Positions 1 to 7,836 of a stretch of 20,069 nt of DNA are shown here, piece after piece. The notes beneath the pieces were generated by a model that was given only the letters and a program-made list of their open reading frames with translations, searched no databases and was not told the origin of the DNA. Origin of the DNA: an uncultured Actinomyces sp. Lineage in GTDB: Bacteria; Actinomycetota; Actinomycetes; Actinomycetales; Actinomycetaceae. Within the stretch, counting starts at the first letter, position 1, and each line of letters begins with the position of its first letter. A program made the position numbers and the translations under genes. Location: NCBI GenBank assembly GCA_938040725.1, contig CALHZX010000077.1:1-20069 (forward strand), in the 5' to 3' direction.

Positions 1-215
1 AGCGCATCGCGATCGCCCGCGCCTTCCTGAAGAACGCGTCGATCATGATCCTGGACGAGCCCACCGCCCACGTCGACCTGGCCTCCGAGCGAGAGATCCT
101 CGCGTCGCTAGAGACTGTGTGTGCCGGGCGCACGACCCTGACGATCTCTCACCGAGACGCCACCATCAAGGGCGCCGACCGCGTCGCGACCCTGCAGGAA
201 GGAACGATCCGATGA
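1..215 (+). CDS. ABC exporter ATP-binding/permease subunit, CydD-like (3' end only)
   Basis: Only the last 70 codons are in the window; the gene enters from the left edge, read from base 3. The visible part is the end of an ABC ATPase domain: the helix after the signature motif (RIAIARAF), the Walker B and catalytic Glu in IMILDEPTAHVD, and the switch His in LTISHRD. The DEPTAHVD form of the D-loop is common in CydD-type subunits of heterodimeric thiol/amino-acid exporters. The stop codon overlaps the ATG of the next gene (ATGA at 212-215), so the two are translationally coupled and presumably form one heterodimer. The substrate cannot be told from this fragment, and assignment to CydD rather than another type I exporter half is an inference from the partner gene. 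Confidence 0.8.
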   Translation, partial: RIAIARAFLKNASIMILDEPTAHVDLASEREILASLETVCAGRTTLTISHRDATIKGADRVATLQEGTIR

Positions 216-1975
216 CCCGCAGGCAACTGTCTCTTCGACTCCTGTCGATCACGCGGCGCGTCCTGCCGCCGCTCGCGGCCTCCATCGCCGCCCGCATCGT
301 CTTCCTGATGATCGGTATCGCCCTGTTCGCCCTGGGCGGCTGGGCCGTCGCAGGCCTGGCGTCGGGGAAGAGTGCCTGGAGCATCGCGCTGATCATCGGT
401 TGTGCCATCGGCCTGAGCCTCCTCAAGGGCCTGGCCCGCTACCTCGAGCAGTTCGCCGGTCACTTCGTGGCCTTCCACTGCCTGGCGATGCTGCGCAACT
501 ACTTCTACGACCAGCTTGAGCCCCAGGCTCCCGCGGGCACGGATCGCCTGGATTCGGGCGACATCATGAACCGCGTGACGAAGGATATCGACCGCGTTGA
601 GGTCTTCTTCGCCCACACGCTCGCCCCCGTCACGACGGCCATCATCGTTCCGGTTCTGTCGGTCGTGTGGATGGGTACCGCCGTGTCTTGGACACTGGCC
701 GCCGTGTTGGCGCCCTTCCTGCTGATTGTCGGCGCGGTCATTCCCTTCCTGGGCTCCGGCTCCACCGCCCGCGCGGCGCGTGAGCTGCGCGAGGCCCGCG
801 GCGCGATCGCCGCCCACGTGACCGACTCGGTGCAGGGCGTGCGCGAGGTCCTCGCTTTTGGGGCGCAGGAGCGCCGCGAGGCCGAGATGAGCGCCATCGA
901 AAAGCGCATCTCCTCGGGCCTGGGCACCCAGGGCCGCTGGATTGCGCTGCGCCGAGGCCTCAACCAGGCCGCCGTCGCCCTCGGCATCGTCACGGTCGCC
1001 ATGGTTGCGGGCTCGAACGTGCTCGCCGACACGCTGACGCTGCCCCAGGCGGGCCTCGCCCTCGGTATCGCGATGGGTTCCTTCGGCCCGGTTCTTGCGG
1101 TCGAGGAGTTCGCCGCGGACCTGGACCAGGCTTTCGCCTCGGCCGCCCGCGTTTTCGCGATCACCGACCGCGCGCCCGCCGTCGCCGACCCGGCCAACCC
1201 CACGCCGCTGACCCCCGGCGACATCGAGTTCACAGACGTCACCTTCGCCTACCCGACGGACGAGGACGCACCCGCGCCCGCCCCCACGGTCCTGGGCGGC
1301 GTGAACATCCACATCCCCTCCGGAAAGCGCACCGCCATCGTGGGCGCCTCCGGCTCGGGCAAGTCGACACTGGCCTCGCTGCTGACCCGCACGTGGGACC
1401 CGGCCTCGGGCACCGTCACCATCGGCGGAACCAACGTGGCCGACGCGTCCCTGCGCGACCTGCGCGCGACGGTTGCCTCCGCGCCCCAGCGCCCCTACCT
1501 GTTCAACGACACGCTGCGCGCCAACCTGCTGCTCGCCGCACCCAACGCGAGCGAGGCGGACCTGGAGCGCGCGCTGAAGGCCGTAGACCTCTCCGACTGG
1601 CTGGCCACGGAAAAGGACGGCCTGGACACGGTCGTCGGCGATATGGGCGAGCGTCTCTCGGGCGGTCAGCGTCAGCGCCTGGCCCTGGCCCGCGCGCTCC
1701 TGCGCGACGCCCCGATCTACGTCTTCGACGAGGCCACGAGCCAGGTCGACCCGGCCACGGAGGCGCGCGTGCGCGAGGGCATCGCCCGCGTCGCGACGGG
1801 CCGTACCATCGTCGAAATCGCCCACCGCATCAGCGCCGTGCGCGACGCCGACCAGATCATCGTCATGGACGCGGGCCGCGTCGTGGAGACCGGCACCTAC
1901 ACCGAGCTGCACGCGCGCGGCGGTGCGCTCGCCGCCCTCGAGGCGCGCGAAACCACCGATCAACCCAGCGCCTGA
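212..1975 (+). CDS. ABC exporter ATP-binding/permease subunit, CydC-like
   Basis: This 587-residue protein is a fused membrane and ATPase half-transporter. Residues about 15-300 hold hydrophobic segments of a type I exporter domain (clear ones near 25-50, 55-70, 140-180, 250-300). The ATPase domain follows from about 338: Walker A GASGSGKST at 378-386, signature LSGGQRQR at 482-489, Walker B with catalytic Glu in YVFDEA at 503-508, and switch His538. The upstream reading frame stays open to 119, but the ATG at 212 gives the usual N-terminus and the ATGA overlap with the CydD-like gene. Known CydDC pairs export cysteine/glutathione in support of cytochrome bd assembly; no cydAB genes are visible here, so a related substrate is equally possible. 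Confidence 0.85.
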   Translation: MTRRQLSLRLLSITRRVLPPLAASIAARIVFLMIGIALFALGGWAVAGLASGKSAWSIALIIGCAIGLSLLKGLARYLEQFAGHFVAFHCLAMLRNYFYDQLEPQAPAGTDRLDSGDIMNRVTKDIDRVEVFFAHTLAPVTTAIIVPVLSVVWMGTAVSWTLAAVLAPFLLIVGAVIPFLGSGSTARAARELREARGAIAAHVTDSVQGVREVLAFGAQERREAEMSAIEKRISSGLGTQGRWIALRRGLNQAAVALGIVTVAMVAGSNVLADTLTLPQAGLALGIAMGSFGPVLAVEEFAADLDQAFASAARVFAITDRAPAVADPANPTPLTPGDIEFTDVTFAYPTDEDAPAPAPTVLGGVNIHIPSGKRTAIVGASGSGKSTLASLLTRTWDPASGTVTIGGTNVADASLRDLRATVASAPQRPYLFNDTLRANLLLAAPNASEADLERALKAVDLSDWLATEKDGLDTVVGDMGERLSGGQRQRLALARALLRDAPIYVFDEATSQVDPATEARVREGIARVATGRTIVEIAHRISAVRDADQIIVMDAGRVVETGTYTELHARGGALAALEARETTDQPSA

Positions 1976-1978
1976 CAG

Positions 1979-2022
1979 ACGCGAGCGCGCGGGGGATGGG
2001 GCCACGGCCTCGTCCCTCGCGT
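1979..2022 (+). terminator. Possible terminator after the exporter operon
   Basis: ACGCGAG at 1979-1985 pairs with CTCGCGT at 2016-2022, and the enclosed stretch contains further pairing (GGGGCC with GGCC). No T-tract follows, and the element lies just before the manA -10 box, so it may be only a weak or factor-assisted stop. Confidence 0.3.
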
Positions 2023-2042
2023 GTTGACGCGCCCGATACCGA

Positions 2043-2048
2043 TAGGAT
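2043..2048 (+). promoter_or_regulatory. Leaderless -10 box of manA
   Basis: TAGGAT ends 7 nt before the ATG at 2056, and no Shine-Dalgarno precedes that ATG. This places the transcription start at or next to the start codon. A TTGACG at 2024-2029 is only 13 nt upstream of the box, too close for a normal -35 element. Confidence 0.6.
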
Positions 2049-2055
2049 TCAACCT

Positions 2056-3273
2056 ATGGAAAGACTGATCGGCTGGACGAAAGCTGACGCGTGGGGCTCC
2101 ACGAACGCGATCCCCGAGTTCCTGGGGGCCGCCGCCGGGGACGACCCGGTGTCCGAGGTGTGGTTCGGCGCCCACCCGGACGGACCGACGCTGCTGACGG
2201 GCGGGCAGACCCTCGCCGAGCACATCGGTGAGGACCCCAAGCGTGCCCTCGGCGGAGGCCTGCTCTACGCGTTTGGCCCCACCCTGCCGTACCTGGCGAA
2301 GATCATCGCCCCTGCGCAGACCCTGAGCCTGCAGGTGCATCCGACGAAGGAGATCGCGCGCGAGGGCTACCTGCGCGAGGAGGTCCTGGGCATCGAGCGC
2401 ACGGACACGCGCCGCGTCTACCGGGACATGAACCACAAGCCCGAGATGATCTACGCGCTCACCGAGTTTAGCGCGCTCGTTGGCTTCCGCGTGCCGCGTA
2501 AGGCCCGCCAGCTCCTCGTCGGCCTGGAGGGTGAGCTCGCGGACCGCCTGCGTCACCGCCTCAAGCTGTCCACCGTGCGCGGGGGCCTGCGCTCCCTGGC
2601 CACGTGGCTCTTCGACGAGGACTCCCCGGCGACCCCCGAGCGCGTCGAAGAGTTCGTGGCCGCGTGCCGCTCCCGCCTTGCGTCGGGCGCGTCCCCCTCG
2701 CCGCGCACCGACGAGCTCGTGAGCGTCCTGGGGGAGAAACACCCGGGCGACCCGGGCATCATCGTCGCCTTCCTCATGAACCCGGTGTCCCTGCGCCCAG
2801 GCGAGGCCGTCTACATTCCGCCGCGCCAGATCCACGCCTACCAGTCGGGCTTGGGCATCGAGGTCATGGCCTCCTCCGACAACGTCGTGCGCGCGGGCCT
2901 GACCGGCAAGTACGTGGACTCCGCCCAGCTCGTGGAAATCACCGAGTTTTCGGCGCTGCCGCCCGTGCGCGTGGCGCCCGAGCACCCCTCGGCGACGACG
3001 GACCGTTTCCTGGCACCTGCCCAGGAGTTCGAGCTGTCGGTGACGACGCTGGCGCCTGGCAAGCACACGTCCCGCGTGGACGAGGTCGCCGTGCCAGGTG
3101 AGGGCCCGCGCATCGTCATCGTGACCTCCGGATCGGTCACCCTGCACGTGTGCGAGGAGCAGGGCGGGGACAGCGTGGAGCTGAGCCGTGGCCAAGCCGT
3201 GTTCATCTCGGCCGCCGAGCGCCGCGTGTGGGCGTACGGCACCGGATCGTTCGTGCAGGTCGCGGCCCCCTGA
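2056..3273 (+). CDS. manA: Mannose-6-phosphate isomerase, class I
   Basis: This 405-residue cytoplasmic Zn enzyme interconverts mannose-6-phosphate and fructose-6-phosphate, linking mannose use or GDP-mannose supply to glycolysis. The metal ligands of type I isomerases can be seen: Gln93 and His95 in SLQVHP, Glu130 in HKPEM, and His260 in IPPRQIHAYQ. The helical insertion between the two cupin halves (about 145-235) and a C-terminal cupin-like region (about 310-400) are present, so the length is normal. The frame is open further upstream, but the ATG at 2056 starts the conserved N-terminus (MERLIGWTKADAWGS) and is preceded by a leaderless-type -10 box. It appears to be transcribed alone, running toward a hairpin cluster at 3352-3477. 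Confidence 0.93.
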   Translation: MERLIGWTKADAWGSTNAIPEFLGAAAGDDPVSEVWFGAHPDGPTLLTGGQTLAEHIGEDPKRALGGGLLYAFGPTLPYLAKIIAPAQTLSLQVHPTKEIAREGYLREEVLGIERTDTRRVYRDMNHKPEMIYALTEFSALVGFRVPRKARQLLVGLEGELADRLRHRLKLSTVRGGLRSLATWLFDEDSPATPERVEEFVAACRSRLASGASPSPRTDELVSVLGEKHPGDPGIIVAFLMNPVSLRPGEAVYIPPRQIHAYQSGLGIEVMASSDNVVRAGLTGKYVDSAQLVEITEFSALPPVRVAPEHPSATTDRFLAPAQEFELSVTTLAPGKHTSRVDEVAVPGEGPRIVIVTSGSVTLHVCEEQGGDSVELSRGQAVFISAAERRVWAYGTGSFVQVAAP

Positions 3274-3351
3274 CCGGGGCGCGTCGCGCGCCGTGACGAG
3301 GCTGTGAATGGGAGCGTTGTCAAGTCGTCCCACGTGGTGGTCTTGGTTCCT

Positions 3352-3380
3352 GGAAAAGCCTTGTAGCTGCGGCTTTTTCC
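3352..3380 (+). terminator. Rho-independent terminator of manA
   Basis: GGAAAAGCC (3352-3360) pairs with GGCTTTTTCC (3371-3380) around a 10-nt loop. The T-run lies in the 3' arm and is followed by TCTAAAATAA. It is the first of three hairpins between the convergent manA and amidotransferase genes. Confidence 0.6.
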
Positions 3381-3394
3381 TCTAAAATAAGAGC

Positions 3395-3428
3395 CGGGCC
3401 TCATCTCCGCTCGCTGCGATGAGGCCCG
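3395..3428 (-). terminator. Terminator hairpin for the minus-strand amidotransferase gene
   Basis: CGGGCCTCATC (3395-3405) and GATGAGGCCCG (3418-3428) form a perfect 11-bp stem with a 12-nt loop. Read on the minus strand the hairpin is followed by GCTCTTATTTTAG, a T-rich tail, so it best serves the gene ending at 3489. Confidence 0.65.
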
Positions 3429-3434
3429 ATTGTC

Positions 3435-3477
3435 AATCGCAGTGTGGGTACCGCGTGGGGGTGCCCGCACTGCGATT
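3435..3477. terminator. Third hairpin in the convergent intergenic region
   Basis: AATCGCAGTGTGGG (3435-3448) pairs with CCCGCACTGCGATT (3464-3477) over 14 positions with one G-T, and a 15-nt loop. No clear T-tract follows on either strand. It may reinforce bidirectional termination, or be a structured or protein-bound element. Confidence 0.45.
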
Positions 3478-3488
3478 CTGTTTGCGCC

Positions 3489-4181
3489 TTAGAAGACGCC
3501 GCTGACCCAGTCGGCGAGCGTCTTGCAGGTGGAGGCCAGCTCGCCCTCGTGGGCGTCGTAGCCGGCCACGATGTCCTCGGTGTCGACGTCCTCGTTGTTC
3601 ACAGCCCACACGGTCGCGGTCTCGCGCGTGACCTCGGGGTGGAACTGGACGCCCAAGGCCGTGCCGTAGGAGAAAATCTGCGTGTACTTGTCCGAGCGCG
3701 CCCACTCGCGCGCGCCGTGGGGGAGTTCCACGATGGCGTCACCATGGTCGGCGAACACCGTGTGGGTCGAGGCCAGGGCCATGCGCAGGGGGACGGCTCC
3801 GCCGCCGCCCGCCTGGTCGTTCGTGCCCCAGGCCAGTGAGATGACGCCGTATTCGGGGCCCGCCGGGTCAGCGACGCTGACGCGCCCGCCGAAGGTCGCG
3901 GCGATCAGCTGGGCGCCCAGGCAAATGCCGAGCACCCGGATGTGTGCGGCCACGCAGCGGCGCACGAGTTCGCGTTCAGCTTCCAGCCACGGCCAAGCCT
4001 CGTCGTCGTAGGCGTTCGCCCGGCCACCCAGCAGGATGAGAGCATCCGGCAGGGGAGCGGCCGTCAGGTCCTGGAGGCGCTGCGGGTCCTCCCAGGCGCG
4101 CACCACCTCGTGACCGCCGAGGAAGGCGGACAACTGACCCACCGGAACGATCGGGTCGTTTTGAATCACGAGGATGTTCAT
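3489..4181 (-). CDS. Class I glutamine amidotransferase-like protein (GuaA-type domain)
   Basis: This 230-residue protein has a class I glutamine amidotransferase fold. The nucleophile is Cys87 in GICLGAQ, and the other triad members are His181 and Glu183 in GVQFHPEV. There is no synthetase or ATP-binding partner domain, so it belongs to the stand-alone type related to the GMP synthase amidotransferase domain. Such proteins act as glutamine or gamma-glutamyl hydrolases on uncertain substrates. The start at 4181 gives MNILVIQND, a normal beta-strand opening, and has a TACAAT box 6 nt upstream with no ribosome-binding site. The preceding permease gene ends only 33 nt before it, so it may also receive read-through from that operon. 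The substrate is unknown. Confidence 0.85.
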   Translation of the reverse strand: MNILVIQNDPIVPVGQLSAFLGGHEVVRAWEDPQRLQDLTAAPLPDALILLGGRANAYDDEAWPWLEAERELVRRCVAAHIRVLGICLGAQLIAATFGGRVSVADPAGPEYGVISLAWGTNDQAGGGGAVPLRMALASTHTVFADHGDAIVELPHGAREWARSDKYTQIFSYGTALGVQFHPEVTRETATVWAVNNEDVDTEDIVAGYDAHEGELASTCKTLADWVSGVF

Positions 4182-4187
4182 ACATCA

Positions 4188-4193
4188 ATTGTA
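4188..4193 (-). promoter_or_regulatory. Leaderless -10 box of the amidotransferase gene
   Basis: On the minus strand TACAAT is followed by 6 nt (tgatgt) and then the ATG at 4181. No Shine-Dalgarno is present. Confidence 0.6.
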
Positions 4194-4214
4194 GTCGTGA
4201 TCACGCGCCGGTAC

Positions 4215-5288
4215 CTATCGGCCCTTAAAGAACGTGAACAGCTGACGCTCGCGGATCGTCATGGAGGCAATCACGACACCGATGAGCGTCCACGACGCGG
4301 CACAGGCGCCCTCGGCTGCGACCAAACGGATGAGATCGGAGCGATCCCCGGGCGCCGCTCCGCTCAGGATCGTCAGACATATGCCGGAGGTGAGGACGAA
4401 TGTGCCTCCCACCCACGCCACGGCCTCGAACAGTTGGAGGACCGTCGTATCCGACGTGCGGAGCCCAGCGTGCAGAGCCGAGGCGATCTCCAGACGACGC
4501 CACCATGTGGCAGCGGCCCCTAGCGCGGCACCGATTGCGCTCGCGGCGATCCACGCCCACCAGGTCGGCCTCTGCCGCAGTTGTCCCGCCGCGTCGAAGG
4601 CCGTTCCGCGCGTAGGGTTCATGGCGAGGACCTGGGCGTTCTGGTCGTCGCTTCCAACGAGGGTTGAGCGCACCAAGGCATCCACGTCGTCGCTGTGCGG
4701 CCAGGATTCGTACCAGCACTCATCGAAGGTCCCCGTCGCGGGCACGGGTGCGAGAGCCGCGTAGGCGTAGCCGGGACGACGCCCGTCGTTCTCGTCCCAC
4801 GGGTAAGTGCCCGCGACCTCGGCCTGCCCGTGTGCGAGGGGGAGAATGGCTCCTTGAGAGGTGCCGAGTTCCTCGGCTACCTGCTCAGGGAGCAGAATTC
4901 CCGTCGGATCGGCCGTTGTCGTCCCCAGGAGAGAGACGGTTCCAGGCGTGACCTCGTACAGGGGCAGCGACGAGGCCGGAAGAGCGAGCGGGGACAAGCC
5001 GGATTCGACCGAGCGAACGGCTCCTGCGCGCACCCCGGGGATTAGCGACAGTGCCTCGCAGGTAGCCCCGTCGATGCTGCCTTGCGCTTGGAGGACTCGC
5101 ACCGATCCCAGATGGACACGGAAAGAGGCCGCCTCAATGCTGACGGAACGAAGAGAGAACGCATCGGCGCAGATAACGCCTCCGACCAGGGTGGTGGCCA
5201 GGATAGTCAGAATCCCGACGCGGGCCGTCCCGCTCAGGCAGTCCCTCCACACCTCGGACAGGAGTGCGCGCCACGAGAGTGTACCCAT
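4215..5288 (-). CDS. FtsX/MacB-like ABC permease
   Basis: This 357-residue membrane protein has one hydrophobic segment near the N-terminus (about 21-44), a long extracytoplasmic region (about 45-240), and three more membrane segments (about 243-262, 284-310, 321-343). This is the topology of MacB/FtsX-type permeases, which work by mechanotransmission rather than by carrying substrate through a membrane channel. Sequence similarity to named members is not obvious to me, so the call rests on topology and on the preceding ATPase gene, from which it is separated by 2 nt. A GGAGAG ribosome-binding site inside the end of that ATPase gene precedes the ATG. It is the last gene of the four-gene operon; no strong terminator follows. 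Confidence 0.75.
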   Translation of the reverse strand: MGTLSWRALLSEVWRDCLSGTARVGILTILATTLVGGVICADAFSLRSVSIEAASFRVHLGSVRVLQAQGSIDGATCEALSLIPGVRAGAVRSVESGLSPLALPASSLPLYEVTPGTVSLLGTTTADPTGILLPEQVAEELGTSQGAILPLAHGQAEVAGTYPWDENDGRRPGYAYAALAPVPATGTFDECWYESWPHSDDVDALVRSTLVGSDDQNAQVLAMNPTRGTAFDAAGQLRQRPTWWAWIAASAIGAALGAAATWWRRLEIASALHAGLRTSDTTVLQLFEAVAWVGGTFVLTSGICLTILSGAAPGDRSDLIRLVAAEGACAASWTLIGVVIASMTIRERQLFTFFKGR

Positions 5289-5290
5289 TG

Positions 5291-5920
5291 CTATCTCTCC
5301 TCATCCTGGAAATGGGCGAGGTCGATGATGGCGTCGCACTGCGCGCGAATCGACGTATCGTGCGTCGCGATCACGACGCTGACCCCGTCCTCGCGCAGAG
5401 AGCCGAGCGTGGAGGCAATGTCGCGAGCCGTGGATTGATCAAGCTGCGCGGTCGGTTCATCCACGAGGAGAAGAGTGGGGGCGCAAGCGAGCCCGCGGGC
5501 GAGGAGCACACGCTGAGCCTCGCCGCCCGACAGATCCCGAAAAGAGCGCTCCGCAAGATGCGCCAGATTGAAAGAGTTGAGGAGCCGCTGTGCCTCCGCA
5601 TCGGCCTGCGCCCGGCTCATGCCGCGGGCCAACAGGGGCAGCGCAACGTGGTCAATGGCGCTGCGCGCGCGGACACCGAACGGGTTCTGGAAGACCCACG
5701 CGATACGGGGACTCTGCGAACCAGCCGGACGGGGGACAGTGATCGTTCCCTCGGTCGAAGTCTCCCATCCCGCGATTAGCGACAGCAGCGTTGACTTGCC
5801 AGAACCAGATGGGCCGATGATGGCGGTGAGGGCACCGTCCTCGCAGCGGGCGCTGAGATGGCGAAAGAGCCACGGGGTGGCGGCGAACTTGTGCCCGACG
5901 TTGTCTAGCTCGACGGACAT
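5291..5920 (-). CDS. ABC transporter ATP-binding protein, MacB/LolD type
   Basis: This 209-residue stand-alone ATPase has all the motifs: Walker A GPSGSGKST at 36-44, Q-loop Gln78, signature LSGGEAQR at 130-137, Walker B LLLVDEP ending with Glu155-Pro156, and switch His187 in IATHD. Its length and the form of these motifs match the LolD/MacB/FtsE group that energises FtsX-like permeases. The ATG at 5920 lies 16 nt inside the preceding adaptor gene and is served by GAGGGA at a 5-nt spacing. The permease gene follows after 2 nt. Together with the adaptor it forms a MacAB-like complex; the substrate (peptide, antibiotic or lipid) is not deducible from sequence. Confidence 0.9.
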   Translation of the reverse strand: MSVELDNVGHKFAATPWLFRHLSARCEDGALTAIIGPSGSGKSTLLSLIAGWETSTEGTITVPRPAGSQSPRIAWVFQNPFGVRARSAIDHVALPLLARGMSRAQADAEAQRLLNSFNLAHLAERSFRDLSGGEAQRVLLARGLACAPTLLLVDEPTAQLDQSTARDIASTLGSLREDGVSVVIATHDTSIRAQCDAIIDLAHFQDEER

Positions 5921-6948
5921 GAGCGTCCCTCGACGGCGGTGTCGACGGCGGAGAGTGGGGTCGTTGGCAGGACGTAGGTTCGGCCGAGCTGAGAGGAGAC
6001 GATAGAGATGGGAATTGGCGTGCCGTCCTCAAAGACGCACGCAGCCGTCGTATCTCCGATCACTGAGGACGGCGGGACGACTGTGACGGTGATGGGGGAG
6101 GCGAGCTTCCAGGAGACGGGCAGCTGAACGGGTCCATCGCCGCTCGGGGTGGAGCGGACGAAGGCTGTGTACTCGCGCGAGGAGAGGATCGTCGCCGTCA
6201 GGGTGGGGTCGGTGATGATGCCGTCGGAGGGAACGGGATAGTCCGTGTCCCCCAGGGTGATGACGTGGTCCGCAGGATAGGCATCCGGTGGGACGGAGAG
6301 GCGCAAGGCGTCGCGGGAGTCCTCAAGGGTGAGGAGAACGGTCTGTGCATCGACGGTGTCACCCAGGTGAACGGGGACTGACGAGGGGGTGACGGTCGGC
6401 GAGGGGATCCACAGGACGCGAGAGGCCTCGATACGGGAGGGGACACCTCCGGCTCCGTCGCTCACGCCCATCGCCGAGGCCAGGGCCACTCGCGTGGCGA
6501 CCGTGACCCGCTGAGATTCCGCGGGAGCCGCATATCCGAGCCGCGCAAGCTCAGCGTTCAGGGCCGCGATATCTGGTCCCGTGGCTCCGTCTACCACGTC
6601 CTGATAGAGCGGAGTAGCCAGGGCTAGGGCGAGAAGGGGCAGGCCATCAATCTCGCAGGGAATAGAGCCTGACGTGATGGGAGTTCCCGTCGCTGCCTGA
6701 AGGGCCGTGATGCGCCCGGCGATGGGGGAGGTGAGTTCGTGAGGCGAGGCCGGGGGAATCGTGAGGGTGAGGGAGCGCGTATCGGTGAACTCGCGGGTGG
6801 TGACGGGGACCGTCGACGGAGCAGATGACGATGCCAGCGAGGCCGGGGTGGGCGGCGAGGCAATGAGGATACCCGCGCTGACCCCACCCGCACCGGCGAT
6901 GAGAGCGACAAACGCGGTGAGGGCGAGCCAGCGGCGAGAAGTTGTCAT
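5905..6948 (-). CDS. MacA-like adaptor / peptidoglycan-binding-type efflux accessory protein
   Basis: This 347-residue protein starts with an uncleaved signal or anchor segment (about 9-30), then a Ser/Pro/Thr-rich linker. A biotinyl-lipoyl-like half motif lies at about 70-100 (SPIAGRITAL). A segment at about 114-139 (DGATGPDIAALNAELARLGY) matches the peptidoglycan-binding 1 motif found in many Gram-positive adaptors. A second barrel half (VHLGDTVDAQTVLLTL) lies near 195. This order is that of membrane-fusion proteins working with MacB-type permeases in monoderm bacteria, where the protein would act on the outer face of the membrane. AGGAG lies 5 nt before the ATG. It follows the lipoprotein gene after 24 nt and overlaps the ATPase gene. 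Confidence 0.8.
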   Translation of the reverse strand: MTTSRRWLALTAFVALIAGAGGVSAGILIASPPTPASLASSSAPSTVPVTTREFTDTRSLTLTIPPASPHELTSPIAGRITALQAATGTPITSGSIPCEIDGLPLLALALATPLYQDVVDGATGPDIAALNAELARLGYAAPAESQRVTVATRVALASAMGVSDGAGGVPSRIEASRVLWIPSPTVTPSSVPVHLGDTVDAQTVLLTLEDSRDALRLSVPPDAYPADHVITLGDTDYPVPSDGIITDPTLTATILSSREYTAFVRSTPSGDGPVQLPVSWKLASPITVTVVPPSSVIGDTTAACVFEDGTPIPISIVSSQLGRTYVLPTTPLSAVDTAVEGRSCPSS

Positions 6949-6972
6949 CTCAACTCCTGAGGGTGGTTGTGG

Positions 6973-7596
6973 TCATTTGCTGGGGTCGTCGAGGCATCGT
7001 TGCAAAATGTCGGGTCCCTGAGCTGGATCGATGAACGGCAACGTGCTTGCGAGAGGCGTTCCACTCTCGCGAGCGCGCGCGAGCTCTTGGGACGTGAAGG
7101 ACGGCTCAACCGCCTCATTACGGATCAAACACTGCGTGTACAGCTCGTTGAAATCCCGGTGATCCGGGTTGACTCGCATGTCGAACTCGAGCGCCTCGAT
7201 GATCGGCTGACCGGCATCGATGGAACAGGCGGAGACGAATTCTTGTTGCTGTTCGGCGGATATGGAGGAGCCAACCGGCTGATCGGGGACGCTCAGCGTG
7301 CCGCTCGGGCCAAAAGACGCGCCGGTGACGCCCTTGTCTGTCAGGCAGCTCAGCACGCGCTGACGCATGTCCTGTAGTTCTGCCTCGCTGATGGCAGAGT
7401 CGGCGAGGACAGATTGAACGAATTCGTTGGACGCCCACTCATTGCGCGCCTGCTCAATGTCGGCCGCCCACGGCCCCTCCGCCGCGGGCGTGGTCTGTTG
7501 GCAGCCGCAGGCCGTGGCGACGATGACAAGAGCGGGCGCGAGCAAACCAACGCGCGAACGGATGGAGTACATGCCCTCCCTGTTGTTTGCTCCCAT
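6973..7596 (-). CDS. Putative lipoprotein, first gene of the MacAB-like operon
   Basis: This 207-residue protein has a short basic N-terminus, a hydrophobic stretch (about 17-29) and a lipobox-like ATAC with Cys30, so it is probably lipid-anchored outside the membrane. The mature part is acidic, predicted helical, and keeps spaced cysteines (in VLSCLTDKG, VSACSID, TQCLIRN and QRCLDD) that could form two disulfides. I do not recognise the family. The ATG at 7596 is preceded by GAGGGAG at a good spacing; a second ATG at 7572 (MYSIRSRV) is also possible but has its GGAGGG only one base away. It is followed after 24 nt by the adaptor gene, so it is likely an accessory or sensor for the transporter. 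Confidence 0.75.
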   Translation of the reverse strand: MGANNREGMYSIRSRVGLLAPALVIVATACGCQQTTPAAEGPWAADIEQARNEWASNEFVQSVLADSAISEAELQDMRQRVLSCLTDKGVTGASFGPSGTLSVPDQPVGSSISAEQQQEFVSACSIDAGQPIIEALEFDMRVNPDHRDFNELYTQCLIRNEAVEPSFTSQELARARESGTPLASTLPFIDPAQGPDILQRCLDDPSK

Positions 7597-7723
7597 GATG
7601 TTCTCCCTCGAACAGCCTCGACAATGGGTGCTTACTTCCAGAATAACGAAGAAAGGGCTCCGTTTTTCTGCATGACGGAGAAATGAATTGAGATGGGGAT
7701 GATCAGATGACCCCAAACGCGCC

Positions 7724-7797
7724 GCAGCCCCCAGTCCCGGAACCCGACGCGGCGTGCGATCCCCACCGCGGCAGGCCGACCCGGAAGCGGGGGCTGC
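7724..7797 (-). ncRNA. Structured element in the 5' leader of the lipoprotein operon (unidentified)
   Basis: GCAGCCCCC (7724-7732) and GGGGGCTGC (7789-7797) pair perfectly over 9 bp and enclose about 56 nt. That interior can form an inner CGCGG/CCGCG stem and contains two CCGG blocks. Flanking it on the minus strand are a TATATT box at 7831-7836 and, further in, a TGGGG/CCCCA hairpin at 7694-7715. The 325-nt gap between the lipoprotein gene and the metE-like gene otherwise holds no gene. It could be a cis-regulatory leader of the operon, a small RNA, or a DNA-level inverted repeat. It matches no riboswitch I can name. Confidence 0.35.
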
Positions 7798-7830
7798 AAC
7801 ACACGCTCCATTGTGTGAGGCCAAGCTCAA

Positions 7831-7836
7831 AATATA
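7831..7836 (-). promoter_or_regulatory. Possible -10 box for the lipoprotein/MacAB-like operon
   Basis: TATATT on the minus strand is the most A+T-rich hexamer in the gap and is followed by a purine-containing start region near 7824. It lies within an inverted repeat, ACGCTCC at 7803-7809 and GGAGCGT at 7838-7844. No convincing -35 is visible. Use of this site would give a leader of about 230 nt. Confidence 0.35.

Noticed and set aside
149..2005. Long open frames on the strand opposite the CydC-like gene, and similar ones opposite manA, ilvD and the lipoate ligase
   Set aside because: They are shadows of G+C-biased third positions: composition is Arg/Gly/Ala/His-rich without motifs, and each lies opposite a well-supported gene.
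7768..7797. SRP RNA-like stretch (CAGGCC...CCCGGAAGC) on the plus strand
   Set aside because: The conserved domain IV pattern (GGAAG tetraloop region followed by GAGCAGC) is not matched, and the 3' arm pairs instead with 7724-7732.
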